Source: Micromonospora pattaloongensis
Lineage (GTDB): Bacteria; Actinomycetota; Actinomycetes; Mycobacteriales; Micromonosporaceae
Assembly: GCF_900107255.1 (NCBI RefSeq)
Contig: NZ_FNPH01000002.1
Coordinates: 682,001 to 746,000 of the forward strand
Direction of reading: 5' to 3'
Length of the DNA: 64,000 bases
The notes beneath the pieces are model-generated. The model was given only the letters and a program-made list of their open reading frames with translations. It had not been told where the DNA came from and did no database searches. Below are positions 36,896 to 46,184 of the stretch, one piece after another. The translations under genes were made by a program, and so were the position numbers. The stretch's first letter is position 1. Every line of letters starts with the position of its first letter.

Positions 36896-36949
36896 TCAGA
36901 TCGAACGAAGTTCGTTTTGCGTTACCCCGGCCGGGTCATGATGTGCCGC

Positions 36950-39280
36950 ATGACCACGGCCCCCGCACGACGTCCCGCGCGTCAGCGCCGGACGCCCACC
37001 GATGCCCCGGCCACCGACGCCGCCGCCCCGGCCACCACCGGCGAGGTCCCGCCACGCGCCGCGGCGAAGCGGCCGGCCCGGGGCCCCGACGCCCGGCCGG
37101 CCGGTGACGGCGCGCCCGCGGACCCGCGGTCGGGCGCGGACGGCCGCCCGCCGCGGGACGCGCGCCCCGCCGACGACGCCCCACCGCCCTCCGACGGCCC
37201 GCCGCCGCTGCCCGAACCGCTGCCGGAGGACCGGTTCATCAACCGCGAGCTGTCCTGGCTGGACTTCAACGCGCGGGTGCTCGCCCTCGCCGAGGACCCG
37301 AACACCCCGCTGCTGGAGCGGGCGAAGTTCCTGGCGATCTTCGCCCGCAACCTCGACGAGTTCTACATGGTGCGGGTCGCGGGGTTGAAGCGGCGACTCC
37401 AGGCCGGGCTGCCGGTCCGGGGCGGGGACCGGCTGCCGCTGCGCACCCAGCTCACGCTGATCGCGAAGAAGACCGCGGACCTGGTCGCCCGGCACGCGCG
37501 CTGCTTCGCTGAGGAGGTGAGCCCGGCCCTGGCCGATCAGGACGTGCAGCTGGTGCACTGGGCGGAGCTGCGGTCGGCGGAGCGGGAACAGCTGCGCGGC
37601 TACTTCCGGGAGCACGTGTTCCCGGTGCTCACCCCGCTCGCGGTGGACCCCGCGCACCCCTTCCCGTACATCTCCAGCCGGTCGCTGAACCTCGCCGTCG
37701 TGGTGCGGGATCCCGACGGCGGCGCCGAGCTGTTCGCCCGGGTCAAGGTCCCCAACAACGTGCCCCGGTTCGTGGTGGTGGCGCGAGAGGACCGGCTCAC
37801 CCGGTTCCTGCCCGTCGAGGAGCTCATCGCCAACCAGCTCGGGCAGCTCTTCCCCGGCATGCGGGTCGTCGAGTGCCACCTGTTCCGGGTGACCCGCAAC
37901 GCCGACGTGGAGGTCGACGAGGACCGCGACGAGGACCTGCTGCAGGCGATCGAGCGGGAGCTGGCCCGCCGCCGGTTCGGCCCGCCCGTACGGCTGGAGG
38001 TGGCCGCCTCCATCTCCGACCACGTGCTGGACCTGCTCGTGCGCGAGCTGGACATGGACAGCCAAGACGTGCTGCGGGTGCCCGGGCTGCTGGACCTGTC
38101 CGCGCTCTGGCAGGTCTACGAGGAGTGCGACCGGCCGGAGCTGAAGGACCGGCCGTTCGTGCCGGCGACGCATCCGCGGCTGGTGGAGGGGGAGGTGCCG
38201 CGCAGCGTCTTCGCGACGCTGCGCGACGGGGACATCCTGGTGCACCACCCCTACCACTCGTTCTCCACGAGCGTGCAGCGCTTCATCGAGCAGGCCGCGG
38301 CGGACCCCCAGGTGCTGGCCATCAAGCAGACGCTCTACCGCACCAGCGGCGACTCCCCGATCGTGGACGCGCTGATCGAGGCGGCCGCCGCGGGTAAGCA
38401 GGTGGTGGTGCTGGTCGAGCTGAAGGCGCGCTTCGACGAGCAGGCGAACATCGGCTGGGCGCGGAAGCTGGAGCAGGCCGGCTGCCACGTCGTCTACGGC
38501 CTGGTGGGGCTCAAGACGCACTGCAAGACCGCGCTGGTGGTCCGGCAGGAGGGCAGCCAGCTGCGCCGCTACTGCCACATCGGCACCGGCAACTACCACC
38601 CGAAGACGGCCCGCCTCTACGAGGACTTCGGGATGCTGACCGCCGATCCGGAGGTCGGCGCCGATCTGACCGACCTGTTCAACGTGCTCACCGGCTACAG
38701 CCGGCAGACCGCGTACCGGCGCCTGCTCGTCGCGCCGCACGGGGTGCGCAGCGGCATCATCGAACGCGTCGACCGGGAGATCGCGCACGTCGAGGCCGGC
38801 GGCACCGGCCTGGTGCAGATCAAGGTGAACTCGTTGGTGGACGAGGAGATCGTGGACGCGCTCTACCGGGCGTCGCGGGCCGGGGTGCGGGTCGAGCTGC
38901 TGATCCGCGGCATGTGCACGCTGCGGCCCGGCGTGCCGGGGCTGTCGGAGAACGTGCGGGTCCGGTCGATCCTCGGGCGGTTCCTGGAGCACTCCCGGGT
39001 GTTCCGGTTCGGCAACAACGGGGCGAGCGAGTTCTGGATCGGGTCGGCGGACCTGATGCACCGCAACCTCGACCGGCGCGTGGAGGCGCTGGTGCGGGTG
39101 GCCGACGCCGCGGCGTGCGCGGAGCTCGACCGGGTGCTGACCGCGGCGATGAGCCCGGAGTGCGAGGCGTTCGAACTCGCCGCCGACGGCACCTGGAGCC
39201 GCCGGGTCGCCACCCCGGAGGCGCCGCTGCTGCACCTGCAGGAGCTGCAGCTGCGCCGTATCGTGGGTCCCCCCGCGTGA
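36950..39280 (+). CDS. ppk: Polyphosphate kinase 1
   Basis: Makes and degrades inorganic polyphosphate from ATP. The 776-residue product has a disordered, Pro/Ala/Asp-rich N-terminus of about 90 residues, unusually long for the family. The conserved core follows ([17 protein letters not shown]). The catalytic domain contains [13 protein letters not shown], with the His predicted to be phosphorylated, [19 protein letters not shown], and [18 protein letters not shown]. The start is uncertain because ATGs at 36938, 36941 and 36950 are all in frame without a clear ribosome site. The neighbours fbiD and mutT1 match the mycobacterial ppk locus. Confidence 0.95.
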   Translation: MTTAPARRPARQRRTPTDAPATDAAAPATTGEVPPRAAAKRPARGPDARPAGDGAPADPRSGADGRPPRDARPADDAPPPSDGPPPLPEPLPEDRFINRELSWLDFNARVLALAEDPNTPLLERAKFLAIFARNLDEFYMVRVAGLKRRLQAGLPVRGGDRLPLRTQLTLIAKKTADLVARHARCFAEEVSPALADQDVQLVHWAELRSAEREQLRGYFREHVFPVLTPLAVDPAHPFPYISSRSLNLAVVVRDPDGGAELFARVKVPNNVPRFVVVAREDRLTRFLPVEELIANQLGQLFPGMRVVECHLFRVTRNADVEVDEDRDEDLLQAIERELARRRFGPPVRLEVAASISDHVLDLLVRELDMDSQDVLRVPGLLDLSALWQVYEECDRPELKDRPFVPATHPRLVEGEVPRSVFATLRDGDILVHHPYHSFSTSVQRFIEQAAADPQVLAIKQTLYRTSGDSPIVDALIEAAAAGKQVVVLVELKARFDEQANIGWARKLEQAGCHVVYGLVGLKTHCKTALVVRQEGSQLRRYCHIGTGNYHPKTARLYEDFGMLTADPEVGADLTDLFNVLTGYSRQTAYRRLLVAPHGVRSGIIERVDREIAHVEAGGTGLVQIKVNSLVDEEIVDALYRASRAGVRVELLIRGMCTLRPGVPGLSENVRVRSILGRFLEHSRVFRFGNNGASEFWIGSADLMHRNLDRRVEALVRVADAAACAELDRVLTAAMSPECEAFELAADGTWSRRVATPEAPLLHLQELQLRRIVGPPA

Positions 39281-39308
39281 TCGGGGCCGAGGGGCGCTCC
39301 GACGCGGA

Positions 39309-39314
39309 TACGCT
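39309..39314 (+). promoter_or_regulatory. -10 element before the Nudix gene
   Basis: TACGCT, 7 nt before an ATG at 39322 that opens a five-codon ORF overlapping the Nudix start. Confidence 0.45.
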
Positions 39315-39321
39315 GACCGGC

Positions 39322-39339
39322 ATGGGTTGGTTGGCGTGA
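39322..39339 (+). CDS. Five-codon upstream ORF overlapping the Nudix start
   Basis: ATG-GGT-TGG-TTG-GCG-TGA (MGWLA). The stop overlaps the proposed GTG start of the Nudix gene (GTGA). With TACGCT 7 nt upstream, a leaderless message would begin at this ATG. Confidence 0.35.
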   Translation: MGWLA

Positions 39340-40235
39340 CCCCGGTCCGGGCCGCGGGCGGGGTGGTGTGGCGGCCGGGCGGCGACGCGGCGGAGGTGTG
39401 CCTCATCCACCGGGCCCGGTACGACGACTGGACGCTGCCGAAGGGGAAGCTGGAGCCGGGCGAGCATCCGCTGGCGGCCGCGGTGCGCGAGGTCGGCGAG
39501 GAGACGGACCTGCGGGGCATTCCGCAGGTACGCCTGAAAACGGTGTCGTACACGATGCGCGACGGCCTGCCGAAGACCGTCGAGTACTGGTCCATGCGCG
39601 GCTTCTCCGACGCGGGCACGGCGGTCGCCGGCGAGGTGGACAGCGTGTGCTGGCTGCCGACCACCGCGGCGGCGCGGCGGTTGACGTACGACCACGACGT
39701 ACGGGTGTTGGCGGAGTTCGCCACGCTCCCCCCGGTCACCGCCGTGCTGACCGTCGTCCGGCACGCGCAGGCCGGCAAGCGGGGCACCTGGTCCGGCCCG
39801 GACGAGGCGCGGCCGCTGGACGCGAGTGGGGTGGCCCAGGCGCGCGCGGTCGCGCCGCTGCAGGCCCTCACCGCGCCGCGGCGGCTGCTGTCGGCGAGCC
39901 CCCGCCGGTGCATCCAGACGCTGGATCCGCTCGCCGCGCTGATGGACCTGCCGATCGAGATCGACTCGTCGTTCGACGAGCCGGTGCCGGGGCAGGACCC
40001 GGACGAGAACGCGCTGGCCGCGGCGGCACGGCTGGCCGAGCTGGCCGCCGGCGGCGTCCCCGTCGCCGTGTGCAGCCAGGGCAAGGTCCTGCCGGACGCG
40101 CTCGCCCGGCTGGCCGGCGCGGAGGATCCGGAGCCCTACACGACGCCGAAGGGCGGGGCCTGGCTGCTGGCCTTCAACGGCGACCGGCTGGTGGCCGCCG
40201 ACCCGCTGTGGAAAGCGGAGCCGCGGGAACGGTAA
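39336..40235 (+). CDS. mutT1: MutT1-type Nudix hydrolase with C-terminal histidine phosphatase domain
   Basis: A 299-residue two-domain protein. The N-terminal Nudix domain has the box in pieces GKLEPGEHPL and REVGEETDL. The C-terminal phosphoglycerate-mutase-like domain has the catalytic VVRHAQAGKRG and a second Arg/His region (SASPRRCIQTLDPL). In M. tuberculosis, MutT1 of this layout cleans oxidised guanine nucleotides and degrades diadenosine polyphosphates. The C-terminal half is needed for the full reaction. GTG at 39336 is chosen, with TTG at 39327 the alternative. It sits between ppk and hup, as in mycobacteria. Confidence 0.88.
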   Translation: MTPVRAAGGVVWRPGGDAAEVCLIHRARYDDWTLPKGKLEPGEHPLAAAVREVGEETDLRGIPQVRLKTVSYTMRDGLPKTVEYWSMRGFSDAGTAVAGEVDSVCWLPTTAAARRLTYDHDVRVLAEFATLPPVTAVLTVVRHAQAGKRGTWSGPDEARPLDASGVAQARAVAPLQALTAPRRLLSASPRRCIQTLDPLAALMDLPIEIDSSFDEPVPGQDPDENALAAAARLAELAAGGVPVAVCSQGKVLPDALARLAGAEDPEPYTTPKGGAWLLAFNGDRLVAADPLWKAEPRER

Positions 40236-40293
40236 CCGTCCTGATCCGCCGGGCGGCCTCGTCAGCCGCCGGCGAAGGGGCGCGGACATGCGC

Positions 40294-40327
40294 GAAGGGT
40301 GCCCACCGCCAGCGGTGGACACCCTTC
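40294..40327. terminator. Bidirectional hairpin between mutT1 and hup
   Basis: Arms gaagggtg-c-ccaccgc and gcggtgg-a-cacccttc pair over about 14 bp with one internal mismatch and a very small loop, between two convergent genes. Confidence 0.75.
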
Positions 40328-40342
40328 GTCGGTGGGTCGGCG

Positions 40343-41074
40343 TCAGCGCCGAGGGCTCGCGACCTTCTTGACCGCGGCCTTCTTGGACGGGGCCTGCTTC
40401 GCCGTCAGCTTGGTGCCGGCGGCCTTCGTCGTCGCCTTGGTGGCGCCGGCCTTGGTCGTGGTCTTCGCGGCGGTCGTCTTCTTCGTCGCGGCGGCGGCCG
40501 TGGTCTTTTTCGTTGCGGCCGCGGCCGTGGTCTTCTTCGCCGCAGCGGCGGCGGCCGTGGTCTTCTTGGTCGCCGCGGTCGCCTTCGCCGTGGTGGCCTT
40601 GGTGGCGGCGGCCTTGGTGGTGGTCGCCTTGGTGGCCGTGGTCGCCTTCCTGGCGGGCGCCTTCGCCGGCGGCACCTTCGGCGTGGTCACCTTCGGCGCG
40701 GTCGCCTTGTCGACGGCTGCCTTGCGGGCGGTGGTCGTCTTCGTGGCGGCGGCCGTCTTCGTGGCGGCGGTCTTCTTCACCGTGGCGACCTTCGGCACCT
40801 TGCCGCTGGCCACCATCTCCTTGAAACCGGCCCCGGCCCGGAAGGCCGGAACGGAGGTCTTCTTCACCTTCACCGCTTCACCGGTGCGCGGGTTGCGCGC
40901 TGTTCGGGCACCACGCGCGCGCTTTTCGAACACTCCGAAACCCGTAATCGCCACCCGGTCGCCCTTGGTGACAGCGACCTGGATCTCGGCGAGAACCGCG
41001 TCGAGCGCCGCCGTCGCCGCCTTACGGTCCCCCAGGCGAGCGGCCAGCGCCTCGATGAGCTCTGCCTTGTTCAC
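40343..41074 (-). CDS. hup: HU-family histone-like protein with Lys/Ala-rich tail
   Basis: Nucleoid protein that bends and compacts DNA. Residues 1-90 are a standard HU domain ([56 protein letters not shown]). Residues 105-243 are a low-complexity tail of repeated TTKAA/TAKKTTA units, like the histone H1-type tail of mycobacterial HupB, which adds sequence-independent DNA binding. The GTG start follows GGGAGGGAA. The tail's repeats could vary in length between strains through slippage. Confidence 0.95.
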   Translation of the reverse strand: MNKAELIEALAARLGDRKAATAALDAVLAEIQVAVTKGDRVAITGFGVFEKRARGARTARNPRTGEAVKVKKTSVPAFRAGAGFKEMVASGKVPKVATVKKTAATKTAAATKTTTARKAAVDKATAPKVTTPKVPPAKAPARKATTATKATTTKAAATKATTAKATAATKKTTAAAAAAKKTTAAAATKKTTAAAATKKTTAAKTTTKAGATKATTKAAGTKLTAKQAPSKKAAVKKVASPRR

Positions 41075-41186
41075 GACTTCCCTCCCGTATGTGCAACTTG
41101 ACTCATCGCGAGCCATTCTGCGCGCACCGTATGCCCTACGCCCGTAGTACACAAACATCTGCAGGAAAAAAGTCCTTGTGTCGTAA

Positions 41187-41227
41187 CGTTTTCGCCCCCA
41201 CCGGCTGAACCGATGGGGGCGAAAACG
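41187..41227 (-). terminator. Terminator downstream of leuD
   Basis: A perfect 14-bp stem (cgttttcgccccca and its complement) around a 13-nt loop, 24 nt after the leuD stop in the direction of transcription. The A/T block at the stem base serves as a short U-rich end. It also separates leuCD from hup. Confidence 0.85.
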
Positions 41228-41250
41228 GCTGTGCGGCGTGGGATCGGCGC

Positions 41251-41838
41251 CTAAGCGACGACGGGCTTGAAGGGAAGTCGTCGCTGCTCGTACTCCGCGA
41301 TCGCGGACTCGTGCCGCAGCGTCAGTCCAATGTCGTCCAAGCCTTCGAGAAGGCGCCAACGGCTGAAGTCGTCGAGCGGGAACGACCACGTGGAATCGCC
41401 GGCCCGCACCTCGCGGGCGGTCAGGTCGACGGTGATCTGCGCCTGCGGGTCGCGTTCGCTCAACGCCCACAATGATTCGACGGCGTCCAATTCGAGCTCC
41501 ACGGGCAGGAGCCCTTCCTTGAGCGCGTTTCCCCGGAAGATGTCGCCGAAGCGGGGCGAGATCACGGCGCGGAAGCCCCAGTCCCGCAATGCCCAGACGG
41601 CGTGCTCGCGCGAGGAACCCGTACCGAACTCGGGGCCGGCCACGAGAATCGACGCGCCCGCGTAAGCGTCGTTGTTGAGGACGAATGCGGGATCTTCGCG
41701 CCACGCGTTGAACAGACCATCGGCGAATCCCGTCCGCGTCACACGCTTGAGGTACACCGCCGGGATGATCTGATCCGTATCTACATTGGAACGGCGAAGC
41801 GGCACCGCGGCGCCGGTGTGCACGGTGAACTTGTCCAT
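41251..41838 (-). CDS. leuD: 3-isopropylmalate dehydratase small subunit
   Basis: The small subunit of isopropylmalate isomerase, which converts 2- to 3-isopropylmalate in leucine synthesis. It has 195 residues with [20 protein letters not shown], the substrate loop [19 protein letters not shown], and [20 protein letters not shown]. It follows leuC with a 6-nt gap, so the two subunits are made from one transcript. A strong terminator follows. Confidence 0.97.
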   Translation of the reverse strand: MDKFTVHTGAAVPLRRSNVDTDQIIPAVYLKRVTRTGFADGLFNAWREDPAFVLNNDAYAGASILVAGPEFGTGSSREHAVWALRDWGFRAVISPRFGDIFRGNALKEGLLPVELELDAVESLWALSERDPQAQITVDLTAREVRAGDSTWSFPLDDFSRWRLLEGLDDIGLTLRHESAIAEYEQRRLPFKPVVA

Positions 41839-41844
41839 GTCGTG

Positions 41845-43308
41845 TCAGCCCTTCACGAGGTCGGCGGGGGCGGCCAGCCGGCCGACCACGGCGGTGGCGG
41901 CGGCGACCGGCGGCGAGACCAGATGGGTACGTCCGCCGCGGCCCTGCCGGCCCTCGAAGTTGCGGTTGGAGGTCGAGGCCGAACGCTCGCCCGGCTTGAG
42001 CGTGTCGGGGTTCATGCCCAGACACATGGAGCAGCCGGCGAACCGCCACTCCGCGCCGGCGTCCACGAAGACCTTGTCCAGGCCCTCGCTCTCGGCCGCC
42101 TCGCGGACGGCGGCGGAGCCGGGAACCACGAGCATCCGTACGCTCTGGGCGACCTTGCGGCCCCGCAGCACGTCGGCGGCGGCGCGCAGGTCCTCGATGC
42201 GGCCGTTGGTGCACGAGCCGACGAAGACAACGTCGACCGGGACGTCCCGCAGCCGGGTGCCCGGCGTCAGGTCCATGTACTCCAGCGCCCGCTCCGCGGC
42301 CACGCGCTCCGGCTCGGTGTCGAACTGCTCCGGCGCCGGGACGGCCGCGTCGAGCGGCACCCCCTGGCCCGGGTTGGTGCCCCAGGTGACGAAGGGGCTG
42401 ATCCGGCTCGCGTCGAGGATGACCTCGGTGTCGAAGGTCGCGCCCTCGTCGGTCGCGAGCGTGCGCCAGTACTCCACCGCGGCGTCCCAGTCGGCGCCCT
42501 GCGGCGCGTTCGGGCGGCCCTTGAGGTAGGCGAACGTGGTCTCGTCCGGGGCGATCATGCCGGCCTTGGCGCCCCACTCGATCGACATGTTGGCGATCGT
42601 CATCCGCCCCTCCATGGAGAGCTTGCGGATCGCCTCGCCCCGGTACTCCACGATGTGGCCGCGCCCGCCGCCGGTACCGACCTGAGCGATCAGCGCCAGC
42701 ACCAGGTCCTTGGCGGTGACGCCCGGGCCGAGCTCGCCGGTGACGGTGACCGCCATCGTCTTCGGCCGGGCCTGCGGCAGCGTCTGGGTCGCCAGCACGT
42801 GCTCGACCTCACTGGTGCCGATGCCGAAGGCGAGCGCCCCGAACGCGCCGTGGGTCGCGGTGTGCGAATCGCCACACACGATCGTCATGCCCGGCTGCGT
42901 CAGCCCCAGCTGCGGCCCGATCACGTGCACGATGCCCTGGTTGTCGTCGCCGAGCGCGTGCAGCTTCACGCCGAACTCCGCGCAGTTGCGGCGCAGCGTC
43001 TCGATCTGCGTCCGCGACGTCGGATCGGCGATGGTCAGCAGATCCCCGCGCCGGGTGTTGAACGCCGGATCGGCGTACCCGGTCGGGGTGTTGTGGTCCT
43101 CCGTGGCGAGCGTGAGGTCGGTGCGGCGCACCGACCGCCCGGCCATCCGCAGGCCGTCGAAGGCCTGCGGGCTGGTCACCTCGTGCAGGAGATGCAGGTC
43201 GATGAAGAGGAGATCCGGCTCGCCCTCGGCGGACCGGACCACGTGAGCGTCCCAGACCTTCTCGGCCAGGGTCCGGGGCGCTGTCGGCTTCGGAGTGACT
43301 CCCACCAT
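41845..43308 (-). CDS. leuC: 3-isopropylmalate dehydratase large subunit
   Basis: Catalytic, 4Fe-4S-containing subunit of isopropylmalate isomerase, 487 residues. The aconitase-family cluster ligands are in [14 protein letters not shown] and [33 protein letters not shown] and [14 protein letters not shown] are family signatures. Like other actinobacterial LeuC, it has an N-terminal segment of about 10 extra residues. The ATG has TAGGAT 6 nt upstream, so the mRNA is probably leaderless. It diverges from ndgR, whose product is the known or likely leuCD regulator in streptomycetes. Confidence 0.97.
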   Translation of the reverse strand: MVGVTPKPTAPRTLAEKVWDAHVVRSAEGEPDLLFIDLHLLHEVTSPQAFDGLRMAGRSVRRTDLTLATEDHNTPTGYADPAFNTRRGDLLTIADPTSRTQIETLRRNCAEFGVKLHALGDDNQGIVHVIGPQLGLTQPGMTIVCGDSHTATHGAFGALAFGIGTSEVEHVLATQTLPQARPKTMAVTVTGELGPGVTAKDLVLALIAQVGTGGGRGHIVEYRGEAIRKLSMEGRMTIANMSIEWGAKAGMIAPDETTFAYLKGRPNAPQGADWDAAVEYWRTLATDEGATFDTEVILDASRISPFVTWGTNPGQGVPLDAAVPAPEQFDTEPERVAAERALEYMDLTPGTRLRDVPVDVVFVGSCTNGRIEDLRAAADVLRGRKVAQSVRMLVVPGSAAVREAAESEGLDKVFVDAGAEWRFAGCSMCLGMNPDTLKPGERSASTSNRNFEGRQGRGGRTHLVSPPVAAATAVVGRLAAPADLVKG

Positions 43309-43309
43309 C

Positions 43310-43338
43310 TGGACATCCTAAATTCTGGGAGGTATGTT
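43310..43338 (+). promoter_or_regulatory. ndgR promoter
   Basis: -35 TGGACA (43310-43315), a 17-nt spacer, -10 TATGTT (43333-43338). The GTG at 43346 begins 7 nt later, so transcription should start at the start codon. Confidence 0.6.
43315..43320 (-). promoter_or_regulatory. leuC -10 element for a leaderless transcript
   Basis: TAGGAT on the minus strand with 6 nt before the leuC ATG. It overlaps the ndgR -35 by one base. No good -35 is visible for leuC, which suits an activated promoter. Confidence 0.55.
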
Positions 43339-43345
43339 TCGGCTT

Positions 43346-44044
43346 GTGGGACACAGTATGAGCGGTGTCGGCGTTCTCGACAAGGCGGTCGTCATCCTTG
43401 CCGCCTGCGTGGACGGCGCCAGCCTGGCCGAACTCGTCGATCGCACCAAGCTGCCCCGGGCGACCGCGCACCGGTTGGCGCAGGCGCTGGAGATCCACCG
43501 GATGCTGGTTCGGGACACCCAGGGCCGGTGGCGTCCGGGGCCGCGCCTGGGCGAGCTCGCGAACGCCGCGCCCGACGTGTTGTTGACCGCGGCCGAGCCG
43601 TTGCTTGCCGCGCTGCGCGACGCCACCGGCGAGAGCGCGCAGCTCTACCTGCGCCGCGCCGACGAGCGCATCTGCGTCGCCGCCGCGGAACGGGCCAGTG
43701 GGCTGCGCGACACCGTGCCGGTCGGTTCCGTGCTGCCGATGACGGCCGGATCGGCCGCGCAGATCCTGCTCGCCTGGGAGCCGCCCGAGGCGGTGATGCC
43801 GCTGCTGCCCCGCTGCAAGTTCACCGGCCGCACGCTGGCGGAGGTGCGCCGGCGCGGGTGGGCGCAGAGCGTCGCCGAGCGGGAGCCCGGTGTGGCGAGC
43901 GTCTCCGCGCCGATCCGCGACCGCACCGGCCGGGTCATCGCGTCCATCAGCATCTCGGGCCCGATAGAGCGGCTCGGCCGCCGCCCCGGCGACCGGCACG
44001 CCATGGCCGTCGTCCGCGCCGGGCAGCGCCTGTCCGGACTGTAA
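43346..44044 (+). CDS. ndgR: IclR-family regulator NdgR
   Basis: A 232-residue IclR-type regulator. The winged helix (residues about 10-65) reads GVGVLDKAVVILAACVDG, then ELVDRTKLPRATAHRLAQAL. The C-terminal effector domain has SAQLYLRRADERICVAAAE and PIRDRTGRVIASISISG. NdgR of Streptomyces regulates leuCD and other amino acid genes, and the SGVGVLDKA start and divergent leuCD match it. GTG at 43346 is chosen because the promoter spacing points to it; ATG at 43358 (weak GGGA) would be 4 residues shorter. The 37-bp spacer implies autoregulation together with leuCD. Confidence 0.9.
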   Translation: MGHSMSGVGVLDKAVVILAACVDGASLAELVDRTKLPRATAHRLAQALEIHRMLVRDTQGRWRPGPRLGELANAAPDVLLTAAEPLLAALRDATGESAQLYLRRADERICVAAAERASGLRDTVPVGSVLPMTAGSAAQILLAWEPPEAVMPLLPRCKFTGRTLAEVRRRGWAQSVAEREPGVASVSAPIRDRTGRVIASISISGPIERLGRRPGDRHAMAVVRAGQRLSGL

Positions 44045-44194
44045 CGCCACCCGCCCGACGGCGACCGGCAGCGGCAGCGGCAGCGGCCGGGAACCGGCGC
44101 CGACGGCGCGCCTCGCCGCCACCACGGTTCGTCTCACGTGGCAACGGTGCCTGCCGATGGTTCCCCCATCGCACCGACGCGTGGGGGAAAACAC

Positions 44195-45802
44195 ATGGCG
44201 ATGAGGCAGACCGACACTCGGATCTTCCAGAATGTGGGCGTACGGACGAAGATTCTCTTCGCCGTACTCGTCGTCGCGGTGGTCGCCGCCGTCGTGGGGG
44301 CGTTGAGCGTCGCCCAGATGCGCACGGTCTCCGCGCACGGCGACGCCATCTACACGCAGGGCTTCCTGCCCGCGCAGGACGTCGGACGGCTGCGCGAGAG
44401 CGTGATGAAGAGCCGGTTCTCGGCGCTCTCCGCGGCCACGGCCGCCGACCCCGCGGCGAAGCAGCGGTACGCCGCCGACCTGGCCAACCACGAGAAGGCG
44501 ATCGACGGCCTCGTCGCGTCGTACCGGCAGCGGGCGGTCACGGCCGAGCAGCGCGCCGCCATCGACAAGTTCGGCGAGCTGTGGAGCCGCTACCGCGACC
44601 AGCGCAAGCGGGCCGACGAGCTGAAGGCTCAGGGCAGGATCGACGAATGGGAGCGGGTGCGCTCGCAGGAGATCACGCCGACCGTGAAGGAGTTCGAGCA
44701 GACGCTCGACGCGCTCAGCGCCGGGTCGACGAAGCTGGCGGAGCAGAGACTCGACGGGGCGCAGGCGGCGTCGGCGCGCGCTCTGATCCTGATCCTGGCC
44801 GTGCTCACCGTCGGGGTGGCCGTCGCCGTCGCGCTCGCGCTGCTCACCGCCGGGGCGATCATCCGGGCGCTGCGGCGCGTCAGCGAGGTGCTCGGCGCGG
44901 TCGCCGACGGCGACCTGACGCAGCGGGCGCCCGACGCGGGGCGGGACGAGCTCGGGGTGATGGCGCGCGCGCTCAACCGGGCGACCGACCGGATCCGCAC
45001 CATGGTGGGCACGCTCGACGGCAGTAGCGCGAGCCTCGCGGGCCGCGCGACGCAGCTCGAGGAGACGAGCCGGATGCTGGCCGAGGGGGCGGAGGGCGCC
45101 GCCACCCAGGCCGCGGCGATCGAAGGCGCCGTGCAGGAGGTGAGCCGCAGCGTCCAGGCGGTGGCGAGCGGGGCGGAACAGATGGGCGCCTCCATCCGGG
45201 AGATCGCGGTGAACGCGTCCGAGGCCGCGCAGGTGGCCACGGAGGCGGTACGGGTCTCAGCGTCCACAGAGGAGATCATGATTCGGCTCGGCACCTCGTC
45301 GGCCGAGGTCGGCGACGTGGTCAAGGTGATCACCGCCATCGCCGAACAGACCAACCTGCTCGCCCTCAACGCGACGATCGAGGCGGCCCGGGCCGGCGAG
45401 ATGGGCAAGGGGTTCGCGGTCGTGGCCGGCGAGGTCAAGGACCTGGCGCAGGAGACCGCGAAGGCGACCGAGGAGATCCGACGGCGCATCGAGGCGATCC
45501 AGGCGGACGCCCGTGGCGCGGCGGAGTCCATCACCGATGTGAGCCGGGTCATCGGCCGGATCAACGACTACCAGACCACAATCGCCTCGGCCGTCGAGGA
45601 GCAGAGCGCCACCACCGACAGCATGGCGGCTGATCTCGGCGCCGCCGCGTCGGGCAGTACCCGGATCGGCGACGGCATGGCCGAAGTGGTCGGCGGCGCC
45701 GACCGGGCCCGTACGGGTGCGAACTCGGCGCGGCACGCCGCCGGGGAGCTCGCCGCCATCTCGGCCGAACTGCGGACCGCGATGGCGGAGTTCCGCTACT
45801 GA
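44195..45802 (+). CDS. Methyl-accepting chemotaxis protein
   Basis: A 535-residue transmembrane chemoreceptor. TM1 is near residues 17-39 ([18 protein letters not shown]), followed by a four-helix-bundle sensor of about 150 residues, TM2 ([20 protein letters not shown]), a HAMP domain ([19 protein letters not shown]) and a long signalling hairpin. The hairpin tip reads [20 protein letters not shown] then [20 protein letters not shown], fully conserved for CheA/CheW contact. The protein ends AMAEFRY without a CheR-docking pentapeptide. The ATG follows GGGGGAAA. No che or flagellar gene is in the window. Confidence 0.94.
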   Translation: MAMRQTDTRIFQNVGVRTKILFAVLVVAVVAAVVGALSVAQMRTVSAHGDAIYTQGFLPAQDVGRLRESVMKSRFSALSAATAADPAAKQRYAADLANHEKAIDGLVASYRQRAVTAEQRAAIDKFGELWSRYRDQRKRADELKAQGRIDEWERVRSQEITPTVKEFEQTLDALSAGSTKLAEQRLDGAQAASARALILILAVLTVGVAVAVALALLTAGAIIRALRRVSEVLGAVADGDLTQRAPDAGRDELGVMARALNRATDRIRTMVGTLDGSSASLAGRATQLEETSRMLAEGAEGAATQAAAIEGAVQEVSRSVQAVASGAEQMGASIREIAVNASEAAQVATEAVRVSASTEEIMIRLGTSSAEVGDVVKVITAIAEQTNLLALNATIEAARAGEMGKGFAVVAGEVKDLAQETAKATEEIRRRIEAIQADARGAAESITDVSRVIGRINDYQTTIASAVEEQSATTDSMAADLGAAASGSTRIGDGMAEVVGGADRARTGANSARHAAGELAAISAELRTAMAEFRY

Positions 45803-45818
45803 CCGGAGCGGGAACAAA

Positions 45819-45854
45819 AGCCGAGGCGCCCTCCTGCTGGAGGGCGCCTCGGCT
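45819..45854. terminator. Strong bidirectional terminator, MCP gene and tRNA transcript
   Basis: A perfect 16-bp stem (agccgaggcgccctcc and its complement) with a tgct loop. On the minus strand the stem is followed by TTTTGTT, a classic end for the tRNA transcript; on the plus strand it lies 16 nt after the chemoreceptor stop. Confidence 0.9.
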
Positions 45855-45860
45855 AATCTG

Positions 45861-45933
45861 TAGCCCCGACCGGATTCGAACCGGCGCTACCGCCTTGAGA
45901 GGGCGGCGTCCTAGGCCGCTAGACGACGGGGCC
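45861..45933 (-). tRNA. tRNA-Glu (CTC)
   Basis: 73 nt without encoded CCA. The anticodon loop CTCTCAA is closed by CCGCC/GGCGG. The T arm is GCCGGTTCGAATCCGGT and the acceptor pairs are GGCCCCG with CGGGGCT, including the G1-U72 pair known from actinobacterial tRNA-Glu. It is downstream of tRNA-Gln and followed by a terminator. Confidence 0.95.
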
Positions 45934-46014
45934 AGGACTTGCTGTGTTGCTCTTTCGAGCAACGGTGCTGAACTCTATCAGAGACCAGCTACCGAAGCCA
46001 TTCGGCGTCGGTCG

Positions 46015-46086
46015 CTGGGGTACCAGGACTCGAACCTAGACTAACGGAGCCAGAATCCGTCGGGCTGCCAATTACCCCATACCCCA
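46015..46086 (-). tRNA. tRNA-Gln (CTG)
   Basis: 72 nt without encoded CCA. The acceptor arms TGGGGTA and TACCCCA pair perfectly, the discriminator is G, and the anticodon loop TTCTGGC is closed by ACGGA/TCCGT. The T arm is CTAGGTTCGAGTCCTGG. The pair tRNA-Gln/tRNA-Glu next to the leuCD-ndgR region is conserved in actinobacteria. The gltX gene usually found here is absent from the window. Confidence 0.95.
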
Positions 46087-46184
46087 TCGGTGCTCGCCGC
46101 ACCGAGAAAGAACTTTACCCGACGGCCGATGGCGCGCCAAATCGGGTTACGTCCACGGCGTTTCCAGCGCGGCGAGCAGGCGTT

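Noticed and set aside
36896-40084. A 1062-codon minus-strand frame opposite ppk and mutT1
   Set aside because: His/Arg/Pro-rich composition with no motifs. The plus-strand genes have full catalytic signatures.
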